The notes under the pieces were generated by a model. The model made no database searches. It was given only the letters and a program-made list of their open reading frames with translations, and had not been told where the DNA came from. The position numbers and the translations under genes were made by a program. From contig JAPYXD010000753.1 of the NCBI GenBank assembly GCA_030998225.1, positions 4,558,001 to 4,622,000 of the forward strand: a stretch of DNA of 64,000 bases, in the 5' to 3' direction. The stretch's first letter is position 1, and each line of letters opens with the position of its first letter. This DNA is from Diplolepis rosae (lineage: Eukaryota > Arthropoda > Insecta > Hymenoptera > Diplolepididae). Below are positions 35,625 through 48,357 of the stretch, in pieces.

Positions 35625-36440
35625 GCAGTCGTCTAAAAGTCGTCTCTAGGACGTCCTTATCTGTCGAATGGATTTCTTCCCGGCGTCTTAAGTCTTAAGA
35701 AACATTCCTAAATCGTTTGAAGACGCGACGTTCTTAAGACGTCATTTGAATATACATGAAGGTCCGGAAGACGTCTTTTGGACGCCCAAATGACGTCTTT
35801 GTCCTTGTGTCTACTTGGTAGTCCAAGAATTTACTAAAATGAATAAAAGTAGTTAGCCAATGAGAAGAGAGATTTCAAACGCTTCCGAGACGTCTTAAGA
35901 ACGTCTTAGAAACTTCAATGTCAGTTTTTATGCCATCCCCTGGACGTGTTATATTTTAATAACGTCTTTTAGGCATTAGACATCTAAAAGACATCAGTCA
36001 GAGAGGTTTTCAAGTAATAAAGACGTCTTTTAGTCATCTTCGGGACGTTTAAAGACGCCTTCAAAACGTCAATATTTGTGTAACTGATGCCTTATGAGCT
36101 TTTTAGGTCTGAAAGACGTCCTTTAGACATGAATTGTCTAAGAAGCATCAATTGAAAAGACATGAACGTCCTGAAGACGTCTTTTGGACGCCCGAATGAC
36201 GTCTATGTCCTCGTGTCTACTTTGTAGTCTAAAAATGTACTAAAATTAATAAAACTAATCATCGAGTGAGAACAGGGACATTTAACGATTTCGAAACGTC
36301 TCAAGAACGTCTTGGGAATGTCACAAGAAATTTTTTCCCTGAATACGGGAACACGAGACGTTTTAAAGACGTCTCAAAAATGTCTGGCTTTTTGTCGTTT
36401 TGAAAACGTCTCATGTCTATAAGACGTCTTTTTATTATAT
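35625..36440. repeat. GACGTC-element cluster (B, A, B, A)
   Basis: Two similar B ends, at about 35760-35820 and 36160-36235, share GACGTCTTTGGACGCCC-like words and CTACTT.GTAGTC, spaced about 410 bases, so a segment has duplicated. Confidence 0.65.
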
Positions 36441-36994
36441 ATCATATTTATGTTCTTTTATTCCAGTTTGAATAATAATAAGGCTGGTTATATTTGCCAT
36501 TATCTCATTATTATGCAATTAATTACTGCTTTAACCTTCTTTCTCCATAATACGCTATTACTTGAGTGATTAACATGGTTATTAAAAATTTTCTCCCCGC
36601 AAGCAGAAAGATAAAAAAAATTTGTGAGCCGCTCTGGTAATTATTCTTTTTAGAAATAACCATAAACTTTGTCTTCCCTCTGAGGGCGAGAGCTTAAAAT
36701 TGTTTTCTAAGAAAAGTTCATATGGCCTCGTTTCCATTAATAATTATGTATTCACTAAAAAAGCAACCTGTCATCCGCATCATTAGAAGTGAATTTTCCA
36801 CTCGATAAAATCAACCTCTTAATCAGAAAAATTAGACCTCTGGTTTGAAATTTGATAAAAAAAGGAACTCGAATACGTTATAAAAGGTTTTATTTCACTG
36901 AAAAAATCAATTGTAAAATAATATTGAACTGAGAGTCTAAAATAGATTTTCTATATTTATATAACAATATTTTTCTAGGGAAAAAGAAAAATTT

Positions 36995-37185
36995 CAAATG
37001 CATTGGTACACTGGACGTCTTATGACGTCTCTATGACTTAATTTCAAGATGTTATTATCTTCTAGACCTTCAACGGCCAAAAGACGTTTTAGAGACGTAA
37101 GACGTCCTCAAAATAGGGAAATTCTGGAATTGAAGTGTGCATGACAATCTTAAGACGTTTGGTAGACGTCTGATCTCACAATGCC
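36995..37185. repeat. GACGTC-element, subfamily A
   Basis: From TTGGTACACTGGACGTC to GACGTCTGATCTCACAATGCC. The 36441-36990 stretch before it is AT-rich and unrecognised. Confidence 0.6.
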
Positions 37186-37189
37186 GACA

Positions 37190-38346
37190 TTCCTCTTTTC
37201 AAATAAAAATACGACTATTATTATAATTGTATAATGTAAATAAACACATGATTGTAATTTAAATTAATTGATTTTCACCTCCAGTAAGCACGAAACTGTA
37301 ATTGCTTTTAAAACTGTGCAGAGATATAATGACATATTTCTCTGAAGAGAGGAATCTCGGATTCGGGATGTCTTAAAGATGTCCTAACAACGTCTACATT
37401 TGAACTATTGATATCCTAAAGAGGTCCATGTCTAAAAGATATTTTCTATACCAGAGAAATTCAGAAGACAGGGAAAAGTTTGAGTTTGAAGTCCTTGAGA
37501 TGTTATCAAGAGGTCCCTAAGACGTTATCAAGACGTCCCTAAGACGCCTAATTTCCATAAACCTACTGAGTTGTTTTTATAATAAAATAACCACTGAACA
37601 CAGGACATAGACCTTTTGGGACGTCAAATAGGGATCAACCGAACAGACCTGGACGTTCTAAAGACGACTTCGAGACGTTCCAAAGACACCTGTGTTCTGT
37701 TGTCCACCCAACATTCCTCTTTTCAGAATAAATACCCTTATTATTATAACTGTATAATGTAAATAAACATATGATTGAGTACTTAAATTAATTTAATTTC
37801 ACATCCAGTGAGCACCAAGTTATAATTGACTTTAAACAGTCCAAAAGACGTCTTAAGGACGTCCATATCTGTTCAACTGATGTTTTATGAACGTCTCAAA
37901 GAAGTCTTTCAGCCATCCCGTAGCTGACTACTGTGTCTTTATGTCCACTGTGCAGAGATATAATGACATATTTCTCTGAAGAGAGGAATCTCGGATTCGG
38001 GATGTCTTAAAGATGTCCTAACAACGTCTACATTTGAACTATTGATGTCCTAAAGAGGTCCATGTCTAAAAGATATTTTCTATACCAGAGAAATTCAGAA
38101 GACAGGGAAAAGTTTGAGTTTGAAGTCCTTGAGATATTATCAAGAGGTCCCTAAGACGTTATCAAGACGTCCCTAAGACGCCTAATTTCCATAAACCTAC
38201 TGAGTTGTTTTTATAATAAAATAACCACTGAACACAGGACATAGACCTTTTGGGACGTCAAATAGGGATCAACCGAACAGACCTGGACGTTCTAAAGACG
38301 ACTTCGAGACGTTCCAAAAACTTCTGTGGTTTCCCGTGTCCACTAG
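37190..38346. repeat. Segmental tandem duplication, second copy carrying an insert
   Basis: Unit 1 (about 37190-37713) and unit 2 (about 37714-38346) align throughout: AATGTAAATAAACA words near the start, then GAGATATAATGACATATTTC at 37321 and 37955, then matching C/A-type element words. Unit 2 has an extra 110 bases (37837-37946) of B-type element sequence. Confidence 0.85.
37837..37946. mobile_element. B-type GACGTC insert with an empty-site counterpart
   Basis: In unit 2, sequence from CAGTCCAAAAGACG to CTTTATGTCC lies between AAA and ACTGTGCAGAG. In unit 1 those flanks are joined directly (37310-37325). With the ACTG that follows, the insert ends are CAGT...ACTG. Confidence 0.7.
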
Positions 38347-39340
38347 GTGGACACTGGACCTTTTTATAAGCCTAAACCTTTAGTTATTGAATTGCTTATA
38401 TTTTACAGCGACATAACGGCATTTTCTGTGAAAAGAGAAATGTCGGATGCCTTTTTACCTGAGAAATACTCTTAAAAGCTTTAAACTTTACCATCTAGTC
38501 ATTTATTATTATACTTATGTATGTATGTAGTATGCAGTAAAGGATTGCCATGATGCTGTCGTTATTTTTTAGCAAGTCACGCGTATCTTGTTGCATAAAT
38601 AAATCAAGAATCGAGAAGGAGAGATCCCATGTGTATTTATGATCGCATGCATAGTCACGACTTTGCAATGCAATCTGGGAAATATTAGTTGATACAACTT
38701 ACGCGGATGTAAGTGAAGCTAAGTTCTGAAAGCGAGTTCGGCGTTAGGAAAATCGTATCATTAATTACCTCGTGCCGATTCACGTCATTTTGTTTATCCG
38801 GTACATACAAAAGTCTGTGAAATATTCTAGTGTTAAGAAATTTGATGAGACCTTTCAATCCAGTCCGGTATAATTAACGTTACTTATTTCTCGTATAATA
38901 TACGCACCGCCCAATTGTCAGCAAGGAAAATTCTAAATTATCTGCAATACTATGGGTTATGCAACAGTGGAAAAGGAAAGAAAAGACAGTTAATACTTAA
39001 TTGTGAGGGTTCTATCATAATGGGGAAATTTGTGTCTCGATTTTCTCATCCACTATTGTATGAATTACGTCGAACGTAACAAAGATACATGAATATAGAG
39101 TCGACTGAACAAAAGAAAAGAATATATATTTATAAGCTTAAATGTGTCCAGAATACTAGTCCTGAAAGTGGGAATCATTATTTATAAGGGTAAAAAGATA
39201 CGTTTCTAAGAGACTTGAAAAGACATTTATAAAACTTTGAAAACATTAGAATCATAGATGAAACTTTTTGAAACATAAAATCGAGCTTAAGAATTTTCAA
39301 AACGAATCCTAGTGTAAAGAGAGATATAAAGTATTTTTGG
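38347..39340. other. Unique stretch, nothing recognised
   Basis: Single-copy looking with TATG microsatellite traces near 38517. No supported exon. Confidence 0.4.
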
Positions 39341-39344
39341 AACA

Positions 39345-40799
39345 TCTGAGGACGTCTTGCAGACGTCAATGTAGGGGTACTTGATTTTATGGGGATGTCT
39401 CATTCATTCAAGACGTCTTATCAAGATGATACAGAAGAATATAATTAGCCCGAGTTCAAAGAATCTGGGACGTTCTGGAAATGTCCCAAAGACGTCTTTA
39501 GGATGTCTATGTATGTCGGATTGAGTTCTTATAAGTTCTTTGTCTGAAAAAATTGATGAGGACTTGAAATATCTAAGGGACTGCAATTGGAAGGACAGGG
39601 ATGTCCTAAAGACGTCCTAAAAGACGTCTCTTAGACGTCCGAAAGATAACTATATCCCTGAGTAGATTCGGTTCTTATTATTCTTAATTCTTGATATAAA
39701 GTAATTTTATATCATTTCAAAATCATTTGAAGACGTCAAAAACGCATCTTTAGGACGTCTATTTCCATAAAAGTAAAGTCATCTTGATTTACATGTCCTA
39801 AAATTCTTATCAGAACTCCAAATTTTACAAGACGTCAATGGGACAAACATAGACTTCTCAAAGACGACTTTTGGACGTCCCAAAGACGTCTTTAAGACGC
39901 TCGAAAACGTAAAATATTTTTGAGCTAACCAAAGAGTGATATTAACAATCTAAAAATGTAAATTATATTTTATTATAAATTACTTTATCTTTTTAAGCCA
40001 TACTAAAGAAATATGAAACGTTTTTATAACATACTTTAAACGTTATAGTCATGTCTCATTAGACGTCCCAGGACATGTCGAGGACTTCGGTACAAGTTTT
40101 TTTTCAATCCATTTTGGATTTTTATGTCTAAAAAACGTTTGTCGAGACATCTTCATAACTTTTAAGACATGATCTTAAAATTCCAAAATGTTCCCATAAC
40201 GTCTCGAAAACTTACAATGTCTCACTGTTAACTAAGAAATTATCATAAATGTTAATGTATGTAAATACTGTCTCAGAATTTACTTTCTTACATTCACGTG
40301 GACATTGGACGTCTTAAAAACGTCTTAAAATTTCAAACTTCGTTGCCTTTTTAAATTTAGGACGTATTTCGTCTAAAGGATATAAAAATTCTTTATGACA
40401 AGAAAAAGCATTCTAATCTACAGGAAATTCTAATAACGTCCCAAGGACATCGAATATCCTTTTGCCTACTTGAAATTTTTAAATGATTGATTTTTTCGAA
40501 CGTCCAAGATTCAAAGATTACTAGCGGTCACAAAACCTTAGATACCCAAAAGACGTTGAAACCGAACTTTGAGACGTTAGCAGAAGTCCAATGTCAGTCT
40601 AATTGATGTATACAAAATTGCTAATTTTCTATAAATATCCGAGAAACGATCTTGAAATACAAGACATCCCTCTGAGATAATTCATACTGACATTGATTAT
40701 TCCCAGAACTTCTCTAGGACGTCTAAAAGACACGTGCCAAAAAACGTCTTGGAGACGGCCTATAGACATCCTTAGGGCGTCTTTAGATTTTTGGCCCAA
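39345..40799. repeat. GACGTC-element cluster, degraded
   Basis: A- and B-type pieces at 39345-39660, 39730-39915 and 40290-40465, and a reversed C-type copy at about 40534-40790 (ACAAAACCTTAGA to TTAGATTTTTGGCCCAAG). AT-rich gaps between them hold nothing recognised. Confidence 0.6.
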
Positions 40800-41895
40800 G
40801 CAGTTGGGACACTAAGTTACTTTGAGACGTCTTAAAGACGTTTCGAGGACGTTTGGGACGACCATGCTGCCCACCTGATGTCACTTTATGTTCTCAAAAC
40901 GTCCTTAAGGCATGAGGCACTTTTTACTTGAGGGGCTGAAACCCTAAGCGTCTTTAAGACGTCTTAAAGACGTTTCGATGACGTTTGGGACGTCCATTTT
41001 GCCCATTTGATGCCATTTTAGGCGTCTCATGTTCTCAAAACGTCCTTAAGGCATGAGGCATTTTTTACCTAAGGGGTTGGAACAATAAGCGTCTTTAAGA
41101 CGTCTTAAAGACGTTTCGACGACGTTTGGGACGTCCATTTTGCCCATTTGATGTCACTTTATGTTCTCAAAACGTCCTTAAGGCATGAGGCACTTTTTAC
41201 TTGAGGGGCCCATTTGATGCCATTTTAGGCGTCTCATGTTCTCAAAACGTCCTTAAGGTATGAGGCATTTTTTACCTGAGGGGTTGGAACAATAAGCGTC
41301 CCTAAGACGTCTTAAAGACGTTTCGAGGACGTTTGGGACGTACATGCTGCCCATTTGATGCCATTTTAGGCGTCTCATATCCTCAAAACGTCCTTAAGGC
41401 ATGAGGCATTTTTTACCTAAGGGGTTGGAACACTAAGCGTTTTTAAGACGTCTTAAAGACGTTTCGAGGACGTTTGGGACGTCCATGCTGCCCATTTGAT
41501 GCCATTTTAGGCGTCTCATGTTCTTAAAACGTCTTTAAGGCATGAGGCATTTTTTACCTAAGGGGTTGGAACAATAAGCGTCTTTAAGACGTCTTAAAGA
41601 CGTTTCGAGGACGTTTTGGGCGTCAATGTTGCCCATTTGATGCCATTTTAGGCGTCTCATGTTCTCAAAACGTCCTTAAGGCATGAGGCATTTTTTACCT
41701 AAGGGGTTGGAACAATAAGCGTCTTTAAGACGTCTTAAAGACGTTTCGAGGACGTTTGGGGCGTCCATGCTGCCCATTTGATGCCACTTTAGGCGTCTCA
41801 TGTTCTCAAAACGTCTTTAAAGAATGAGACATCTAAAATACTTCAACTGAACGTGCATAAACGTCTTAAAGACGTCTTCCGGACGTCCCAAAGAT
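40800..41895. repeat. 141-bp tandem array, about 7 units
   Basis: GACGTCTTAAAGACGTTTCG starts at 40826, 40958, 41099, 41306, 41447, 41588 and 41729. Spacing is 132, 141, 207, 141, 141 and 141; the 207 step contains an extra partial unit of 66. Each unit has GCCCATTTGATGCCA and GGCATGAGGCATTTTTTACC. It ends in a B-type element terminus (41895). Confidence 0.95.
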
Positions 41896-43010
41896 AAGTG
41901 TATCGCCATCTCCCCTAATATGCCGTAATTTTACAATTTTCGACTTTAGAACTCTTTTTTTAGATTTCGGAAGAATACAAATTTCTTTTTTTAGCAGAAA
42001 CAATCAATTTCCACAAAGATATCGAAAATCCCAAAATTCGGATTTCATGACCATACCGAACTTCTTCCAAATAAAGAAAACATCTACTTTTAGTTTTAGG
42101 GCAAAAAAAGAGGGAACTTTAAGAGTTGACACTCCTTGAATACTCCCAGGAATACTACAACCAGGTTTCATCTTTGACGATGCACGTGTTCGTCGAACCC
42201 TGCACACATATCTCATATGTGTACATATAATCCGAACGTGCCAAGGATACGTTGAGACATTTCTCCCCCACAATCTTTACATGTTACGGAAACGAAACGA
42301 GAGGCGCGCGTAGCACGGCGGGCGGCGTTCACGTGATTGTATTGAAATGTCAATCGTAAACAATGCATTGCATAACCCGCGAATCCAGTAGAGTACATGT
42401 ACTTATAGATTGACATAAGCCCGACACATAGGAGAGCAAAAAGAGACGTCAAAAAGAAAAAGAGTTTCGTGTTGGAACTGAATACAAAAAATATAAAAAT
42501 AAATATATTTATATATTTTTATCTACGGAGGGAAGGAAGAGAAGTGTCAGAAATCACTTGGCGTGGCAAGGCGTGGGAGTGTAACATTGCCTTCCACTTC
42601 TAACAATGGGTCCTTTCTGGCAAAATGTAAGCAGCCGTTGTTTGATCTATATCTACGTCTATATACATCTATATGATTTAACGTCTTGTCATCGAGTCTA
42701 TATGTTGTAACTCGGAACGACTTATGATAGACATTGTCGAGGTAATTCGGTAGTTAAGGTCAGATATTTTCTTTCTGGCTACTCACAATATTATGAAAGA
42801 AATTCATAACTGTGTTAAAACGATATTGTAACAACGGAAAGAGATTAGGTTGAAGATATAAAAAGTAATTTAAAGATAGCTAATCAGTTAAAGATGTAGA
42901 TTATTAGTGTTAATGGATATTGCAACGTCTATAGAATTCATTGGCAGAGGTTTTACTGTCTTGCTGATTTTCCGTTGTTTTAGTCATCTTTCATGAATGA
43001 AACGTCTATT
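41896..43010. other. Unique stretch with local GC-rich patch
   Basis: 42270-42340 is CpG-rich (GCGCGCGTAGCACGGCGG). The plus strand has ATG at 42606 followed after seven codons by GTAAGC, and AT-rich TATA-like sequence near 42510. This could be a gene start, but nothing downstream confirms it. Confidence 0.25.
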
Positions 43011-43014
43011 AAAT

Positions 43015-44300
43015 CATCTTTGAAACGTTTTGATAAAGTCTAGCAGGCTTCTAAGTCAGGTATCTGCCCTCATTGTAACGTCTAATATCCTTGAGACGTC
43101 TTCAAGAAGACGTTTAGAAGATAACCTAAAGCTTGAGATAATCATTATTAAAGTTGTACCTAGTAAGCAGAGGGACATAAGACGTCCTTGGGACGTTAAA
43201 AAAACTTCGTGCTAACTTCAACCTCAGTCTTTTTGATTTTTTTGGAATCTCTTATCATCATTAGACGCTTTTCACACATGAAAGAACTAGAAAACTACAC
43301 AGTGTCAGAAATTAAAGTCCCTGAAACGTCCTCAAAACGTCCTTGAGACATCCAATATCCTAAAGACGTCTTATATCACTCTGCTCACTGGAAATTTGCT
43401 GTCTATTATTAAAATTGTACTTCGTGGGCAGAGGGACACGAGACGTCTTTAGGTAGTTCAAAAGGCGTCCTGCAAACTTTAACCTTAGTCTTCTTGCTAT
43501 TTTTGAAACGTTCTTTCAGAACTTCTTTCAGAAATTAGACGTCTAAAACACTACACAATTTCAAAAATCAGAGTTTATGGGACGTTCTCAAGACGTCTCA
43601 AAGACGTCTAATGTTTTTGTGTTCGCTGGAAAGTTGCGATCTATGGTCAAGATTGTGTCTCAAAAGGTCCTTAAGACATAGGACGTCCTCAAGACATTAG
43701 AAAAACCTGTCATAGAAGTCCGTAAAACGTCTTCAAGATGTCCTCAAGCGTTTAGAAGACGTCCTGCAAACTTCAACCTTAGTCTTCTTGCTATTTTTGG
43801 AGAGTTGTATCACTTAATGACTCCTTTCAGAAATTGGACGTCTAAAATACAACTTAATGACAAAAATTGGAGTTTATGGGACGTTCTCAAGACGTCTCAA
43901 AGAAGTCTAATGTTTTTGTGTTCACTCGAAAGTTGCGGTCTATGGTCAAGATTGTGTCTCAAAAGGTCCTTAAGACATAGGACGTCCTCAAGACATTAGA
44001 AAAACCTGTCATAGAAGTCCGCAAAACGTCTTTGAGACTTCCTCAATAAGGGAAGATTTGCCGATTGGCAAATCATAATTATCGTTCGGCAATCGAAGGA
44101 TTATTAGACGTCTTTGGATCGTCTTATTATGTTTAAGATTCGTCTTTTAGGCACAGAACGTCTCAAAACAACAAAAGGCTTAACAGATCCACAGGATATT
44201 TGTAAAACGGCCGTAAGACGTCTAATGTCTCAGTATCCAGTGGGCACGAACTAAAAGACGTCTTTTAGATGTCCCAAAGAAAACTATGACCCTATGCCCA
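43015..44300. repeat. GACGTC-elements with a 299-bp tandem segment
   Basis: CAAGATTGTGTCTCAAAAGG occurs at 43648 and 43947. The preceding AACCTTAGTCTTCTTGCTAT block likewise recurs (about 43480 and 43773). A third diverged relative starts near 43140. After it come an A fragment and a B-type end (44228-44310). Confidence 0.75.
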
Positions 44301-44359
44301 CTAGGTCGTTAGTTATATAATTAACTTCCTTTTATTTAAATCACTTGGAATGCAAATAT

Positions 44360-44820
44360 TCCAGTGGGAACAGGGACATTGGACGTCTTTATGACGTCTT
44401 AAAGACATTCCCCTGATTTCTATATGAAGCTTTCCGCTATCATAAGGGCGTTTTATCCGAGTGGGCACGAGGAGATAGTCATCTTCTGGACGTCCATATT
44501 TGTCCATTTTGTGTCGTTTGGATGTCTCATGTCTTAAAGACGTCTTTCACACATGAGATGTCTGGAAGATAACAAGTCATCTTTGAGATGTCCATATTTG
44601 TCCAGTTTGTGTCTTTTAGATGTCTCATGCCTTAAAGTCGTCTTTCAGATATGGGATGTCTAGAAGATATCAAGTCATCTTTGAGATGTCCATATTTGTC
44701 CATTTTGTGCCTTTTAGATGTCTCATGCCTTAAAGACGTTTTTCAGATATGGGATGTCTATAAGACATCAATTGGACAGATATAGACGTTTTAAGGTCGC
44801 TTTTTGCACCCTTAAGAAAC
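44360..44820. repeat. 98-bp tandem array, 3 units, in a B-type element
   Basis: CCATATTTGTCC starts at 44494, 44592 and 44690, exactly 98 apart. Each unit carries GATGTCTCATG.CTTAAAG and GATATCAAGTCATCTTTGAG words. An A-type fragment at 44365-44460 precedes it. Confidence 0.85.
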
Positions 44821-44841
44821 ATCTATGGCCCTCTCAGTAGT

Positions 44842-44856
44842 TATATATATATATAT
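44842..44856 (+). repeat. (TA)n microsatellite
   Basis: About seven TA units. The unique stretch after it (44857-45380) contains a GC-richer patch and no supported exon. Confidence 0.8.
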
Positions 44857-45384
44857 TTACCATTTATTGCGAATGCGAAAATGAATTTCCCTCGATTTGA
44901 CCCTTATATTCTGTTAAAGTCTCGCGTAGGAGATGTAAAACGCTCGTTTTGCAGCGGCATACAGTTTCGAATTGTCTCGCTAATCTGCGATCATCGCTTC
45001 TGAGCCATTAGTCGGTCACGAGCTCGAACCTTTCCCGCCATTATAATCGCGGTAGAGATGCGAAAGGAAGAACGTGGCCCAGAAAGCCATGAACTGACAT
45101 CAGGTAAAGAGAACCAAAGTTCGCGGTTTGCTCGAGTTTGTCTCAATACCGAGTAACGCTTTACTTGCGCAACATCGAAAACATATCCGGCTCGGAGCTT
45201 CAAAGCAAAGTTTCATCTCAGGAGAATTTCAACTTTTTATACTTAACTAGGTCAAATTTATTTTATAAAACTTCTTGTAATGAAGTACCTTATTCAAGTT
45301 GGATGTGAGATAATTTTGTTTCCGTGATAAAAAGGTAGTGAAAGAAAGAACAGTAATCCACTTCCTCTAATTTTTCAATATTCA

Positions 45385-46120
45385 TCGATATCTAGCGTCT
45401 CAAAGATATTTTCAGAATATTAAAGAATTGAAGTCCATGGGACGTCTTCAAGACGATTGATGTCGTGATGCCTAGAGGGATCGAAATAAAGACAGACGTT
45501 GTATATTTGAAATCTAATAGGGCCTTATTTTCTCTAGAAGAGGATTAATTTACTTTTGTTTACTTTCTTTTAAATTAATATACATCTAATTATATTATTT
45601 AATATTCCTCAGTAGGCACGGATGGTTAGTAATCTTTAGGGCGCCTAAAAGACGTCTTTAGGACGTCTACATCTGTCCAAATGATATTTTTAGACATTTC
45701 ATGTCTCAAAAACGTCTAAGTGGGAACGGGGGAAAGTTATCATTGAGACGTTCATAAGACGTCTTTAGGTCGTCTATGTCAGTTCAATAAATACTTTCTA
45801 GACGTTCCATTTTTAAGGAAGTCTTTTGAACATGAGACGTCCACAAAAAATTAATTATTCATGTATAAACGTCTTAAAGGAGTTTTTGGACGACCCAAGA
45901 ACGACTGTGGCTTTTGTTCCAAAAACTTCCTGAGACGTCTTGAGAATGTTTTGAGGACTTCAATGTTCGGCTTTTAATAGTCTTCTAGACGTCTTTTGTC
46001 TAAAAGATATACTTTAAGACATAAGACGTTCTCAGACAGCAAGAATCCTAACGTAAAAGTCATCGAAACATCTTTGAGACGTCCTAGAGACGTTAAATGA
46101 TCCATGCCTACTGGGTGTCT
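45385..46120. repeat. GACGTC-elements (A fragment, two B, one A)
   Basis: B-type copies at about 45612-45720 and 45720-45910, and an A-type copy at 45920-46118 ending ATGCCTACTGGG. Confidence 0.6.
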
Positions 46121-46545
46121 TTGAAAAAGTGTTTCAACTAGTGTCTAATTGATTTTCACTTTTAATTTTGACAACTTCCGGCAGAAAGATATCCTTACAA
46201 AAGCACCTAAATAATATTCGGTTATAGTTTTACGAAAAAGTGGATTTAATTGTACATATTATGATTAAATTAATGGCATGACCTATATATGAATCGGGAG
46301 TAAAAGAATGATCGTATGGAACTTGTGCAAGTATGTTTCCTTATGAAATCTTTGTGACTGCGAAACTTGTGATATTTCCTTATGAAATCGTCATGACCAC
46401 CGCACACGTCGAATAATGGTCATACGTAAGATGCGTCTCTGTTACATTAGAAAGTTGTCTTTTAATCAGACCATTCAAGGGGATCCTGGGACTTTAGATT
46501 TTGTTAATTTTGTTTATTCAGCAATTCTTTAACTTTCTTCTTAGT

Positions 46546-46746
46546 ACCCAGTGGACACGGGGACGTTGGACGTCTTTGGCACGTCTTAAAAATGTACAGA
46601 CATTTCAATGTCATGCTTTTCTGTTTTCTAAACGTCTTTTGCTCAGAAGACGTCTTTGAAATACGAGATGTTTTCAAAACAGTAAAAAATCAGGCATAGA
46701 AATGTTAAGGACGTCTCAGAGACGTCCAATGCCGGTGTCCCCTGGC
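46546..46746 (+). repeat. GACGTC-element, subfamily A, near full length
   Basis: CCCAGTGGACACGGGGACGT to GACGTCCAATGCCGGTGTCC then CCTGG. Both termini and the mirrored centre are present, so this is a good reference copy of about 200 bp. 46121-46545 before it is unrecognised. Confidence 0.75.
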
Positions 46747-46919
46747 TAGAAAGGTATACTGAAAAAAACTAGTAAAATATAGTTCATTCAACCAGTTCCT
46801 CTGGCGATTTTACTACTTTTTTACTTAATTTGACTAGAATTTAACTAGTAATCACAGCTTTATTTTCAGTGTGTATATTGGTATTATATTATTAAATATA
46901 TTATATTGGTATGTTGACT

Positions 46920-48075
46920 TTGAAGACGTTCTAATGATCTTATGATTCGCACGGGGACTCAAGGCGTCTGTGGAACGTCTTAAAGACGTCCAAGGAATTC
47001 GATAGCATGAGTTTGTTCTTTTATGGATGTCTCATGATTCCAAAATATCTTCAAGAAACGAGACATCTTCAAAACAGCCAAAAGTCAAAGATAGAAGTCC
47101 GCGGGACATCTTTAAGACGTCCATAAAATTCTATGTAATGATTTTGGTTTCTTATGAATGTTTCATGTTTCAAAAACGTCATTAAAAAGAGACGTCTTCA
47201 AAATAGCAAAAATTTAAACAAAATGTCTGTGGGACGTCCTTAAGGCGTCCCAGAGACATTCAATGCCCGTTTATTTTGGTTAGACAGAGATATTGGTCAT
47301 CTTAAGAATGCTTTAAGGACGTTCTAATAATTTTAAAATCTGCACCGGAACTTTGGACATCTTTGAGATATCTTAAGAACGTTTCGAGGACTTCTATGTC
47401 AGGCTTTTCGTTATTTTTTGAAAGTATTTGATCTGAAAGATGTTTTAAAAATACGATGTCTATAGAATAACAAAAATACTGATATAGGAGTCCATGGGAC
47501 GTCCTTAAGACATCCCATAGACGTACAATGCCTCGTTTCCTTTGGCTAGACAGGGATGTTAATCAACTTTGGAATGTCTTAAGGACGTTCCAATGACTTC
47601 AATATGAGTATGGGGACTTTAGACGTCTTGGGAACATGTTAAAGACGTCTATGAAATTCCATGTAATGATTTTGGTTTTTTATGGACGTTTCATGTTTCA
47701 AAAACGTCATTAAAATAGACTTCTTCAAAAGAGTCAAAATTGAAATAAAAAAGTTCATGGGACGTCATTAAGACGTCCCAGAGACATCCAATGCCCGAGT
47801 CCTTTGGTTGGACATGGATATTGGTCATCTTTAGAAGGCTTTAAGGATGTTCCAACAACTTTAAAATCAGTACGGGGATTTTATAATTCTTCGGGATGTC
47901 TTAAAAACGTCTCTAGGAATTTAATATTAGGCTGTCCGTTATTCGTTGAAAGTATTTCGTCTTAAAGATGTTTTGATATACACGATGTCATTAAAATAAC
48001 AAAAATCCTGACAAAAGAGTCTACGGGACGTCCTTAAGACGTCTTACAGACATACAATGCTTCGTTTCCTTTGAC
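46920..48075. repeat. About 265-bp tandem array of A-type elements
   Basis: The junction word ATGCC(C/T)CG..TCCTTTGG.T lies near 47262, 47529, 47791 and 48057, steps of 267, 262 and 266. Each unit is one A-type element joined to a shared spacer with GGATATTGGTCATC and TTTAAGGACGTTCC. Confidence 0.75.
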
Positions 48076-48082
48076 TAGACTG

Positions 48083-48357
48083 CCCAGTGGGTAAAAAATC
48101 TAAAGACGTTCTAAGGATGTCTATAGGACATTTCTAGGACGCCTTTTGGCACGTGCCCTTTGGTCGTCCTAAGGACGTTCTCAAGACGTTCGATATCAGT
48201 ACAAATAACGTTCGAGAGATATCTTGTGTTTTAAGGACGTTTTTAAGATCTCTTTAGGACATTAGACATCTTTCGTACGTCAGTTGGACTCACATTAGAC
48301 ATTCTGGTAATGTCTAAATAACATCTTTAGGATATCCATGGTTTTGTGCCTACTGGG
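48083..48357 (+). repeat. GACGTC-element, subfamily C, full length
   Basis: CCCAGTGGGTAAAAAATCTA to GGTTTTGTGCCTACTGGG, 275 bp. It interrupts the last unit of the preceding array, so it arrived after that array formed. The cut-off A-type sequence resumes at 48358-48465. 48470-49080 is unique and unrecognised. Confidence 0.8.

Noticed and set aside
42004..42452. Two overlapping minus frames in the GC-richer patch
   Set aside because: No recognisable domain, no promoter, and the frames are in different phases; could be untranslated or regulatory DNA.
42606..42626. Seven-codon first exon with ATG, GTAAGC donor and AT-rich TATA-like sequence
   Set aside because: No initiator, no signal peptide and no matching downstream exon; chance occurrence in unique DNA is likely.
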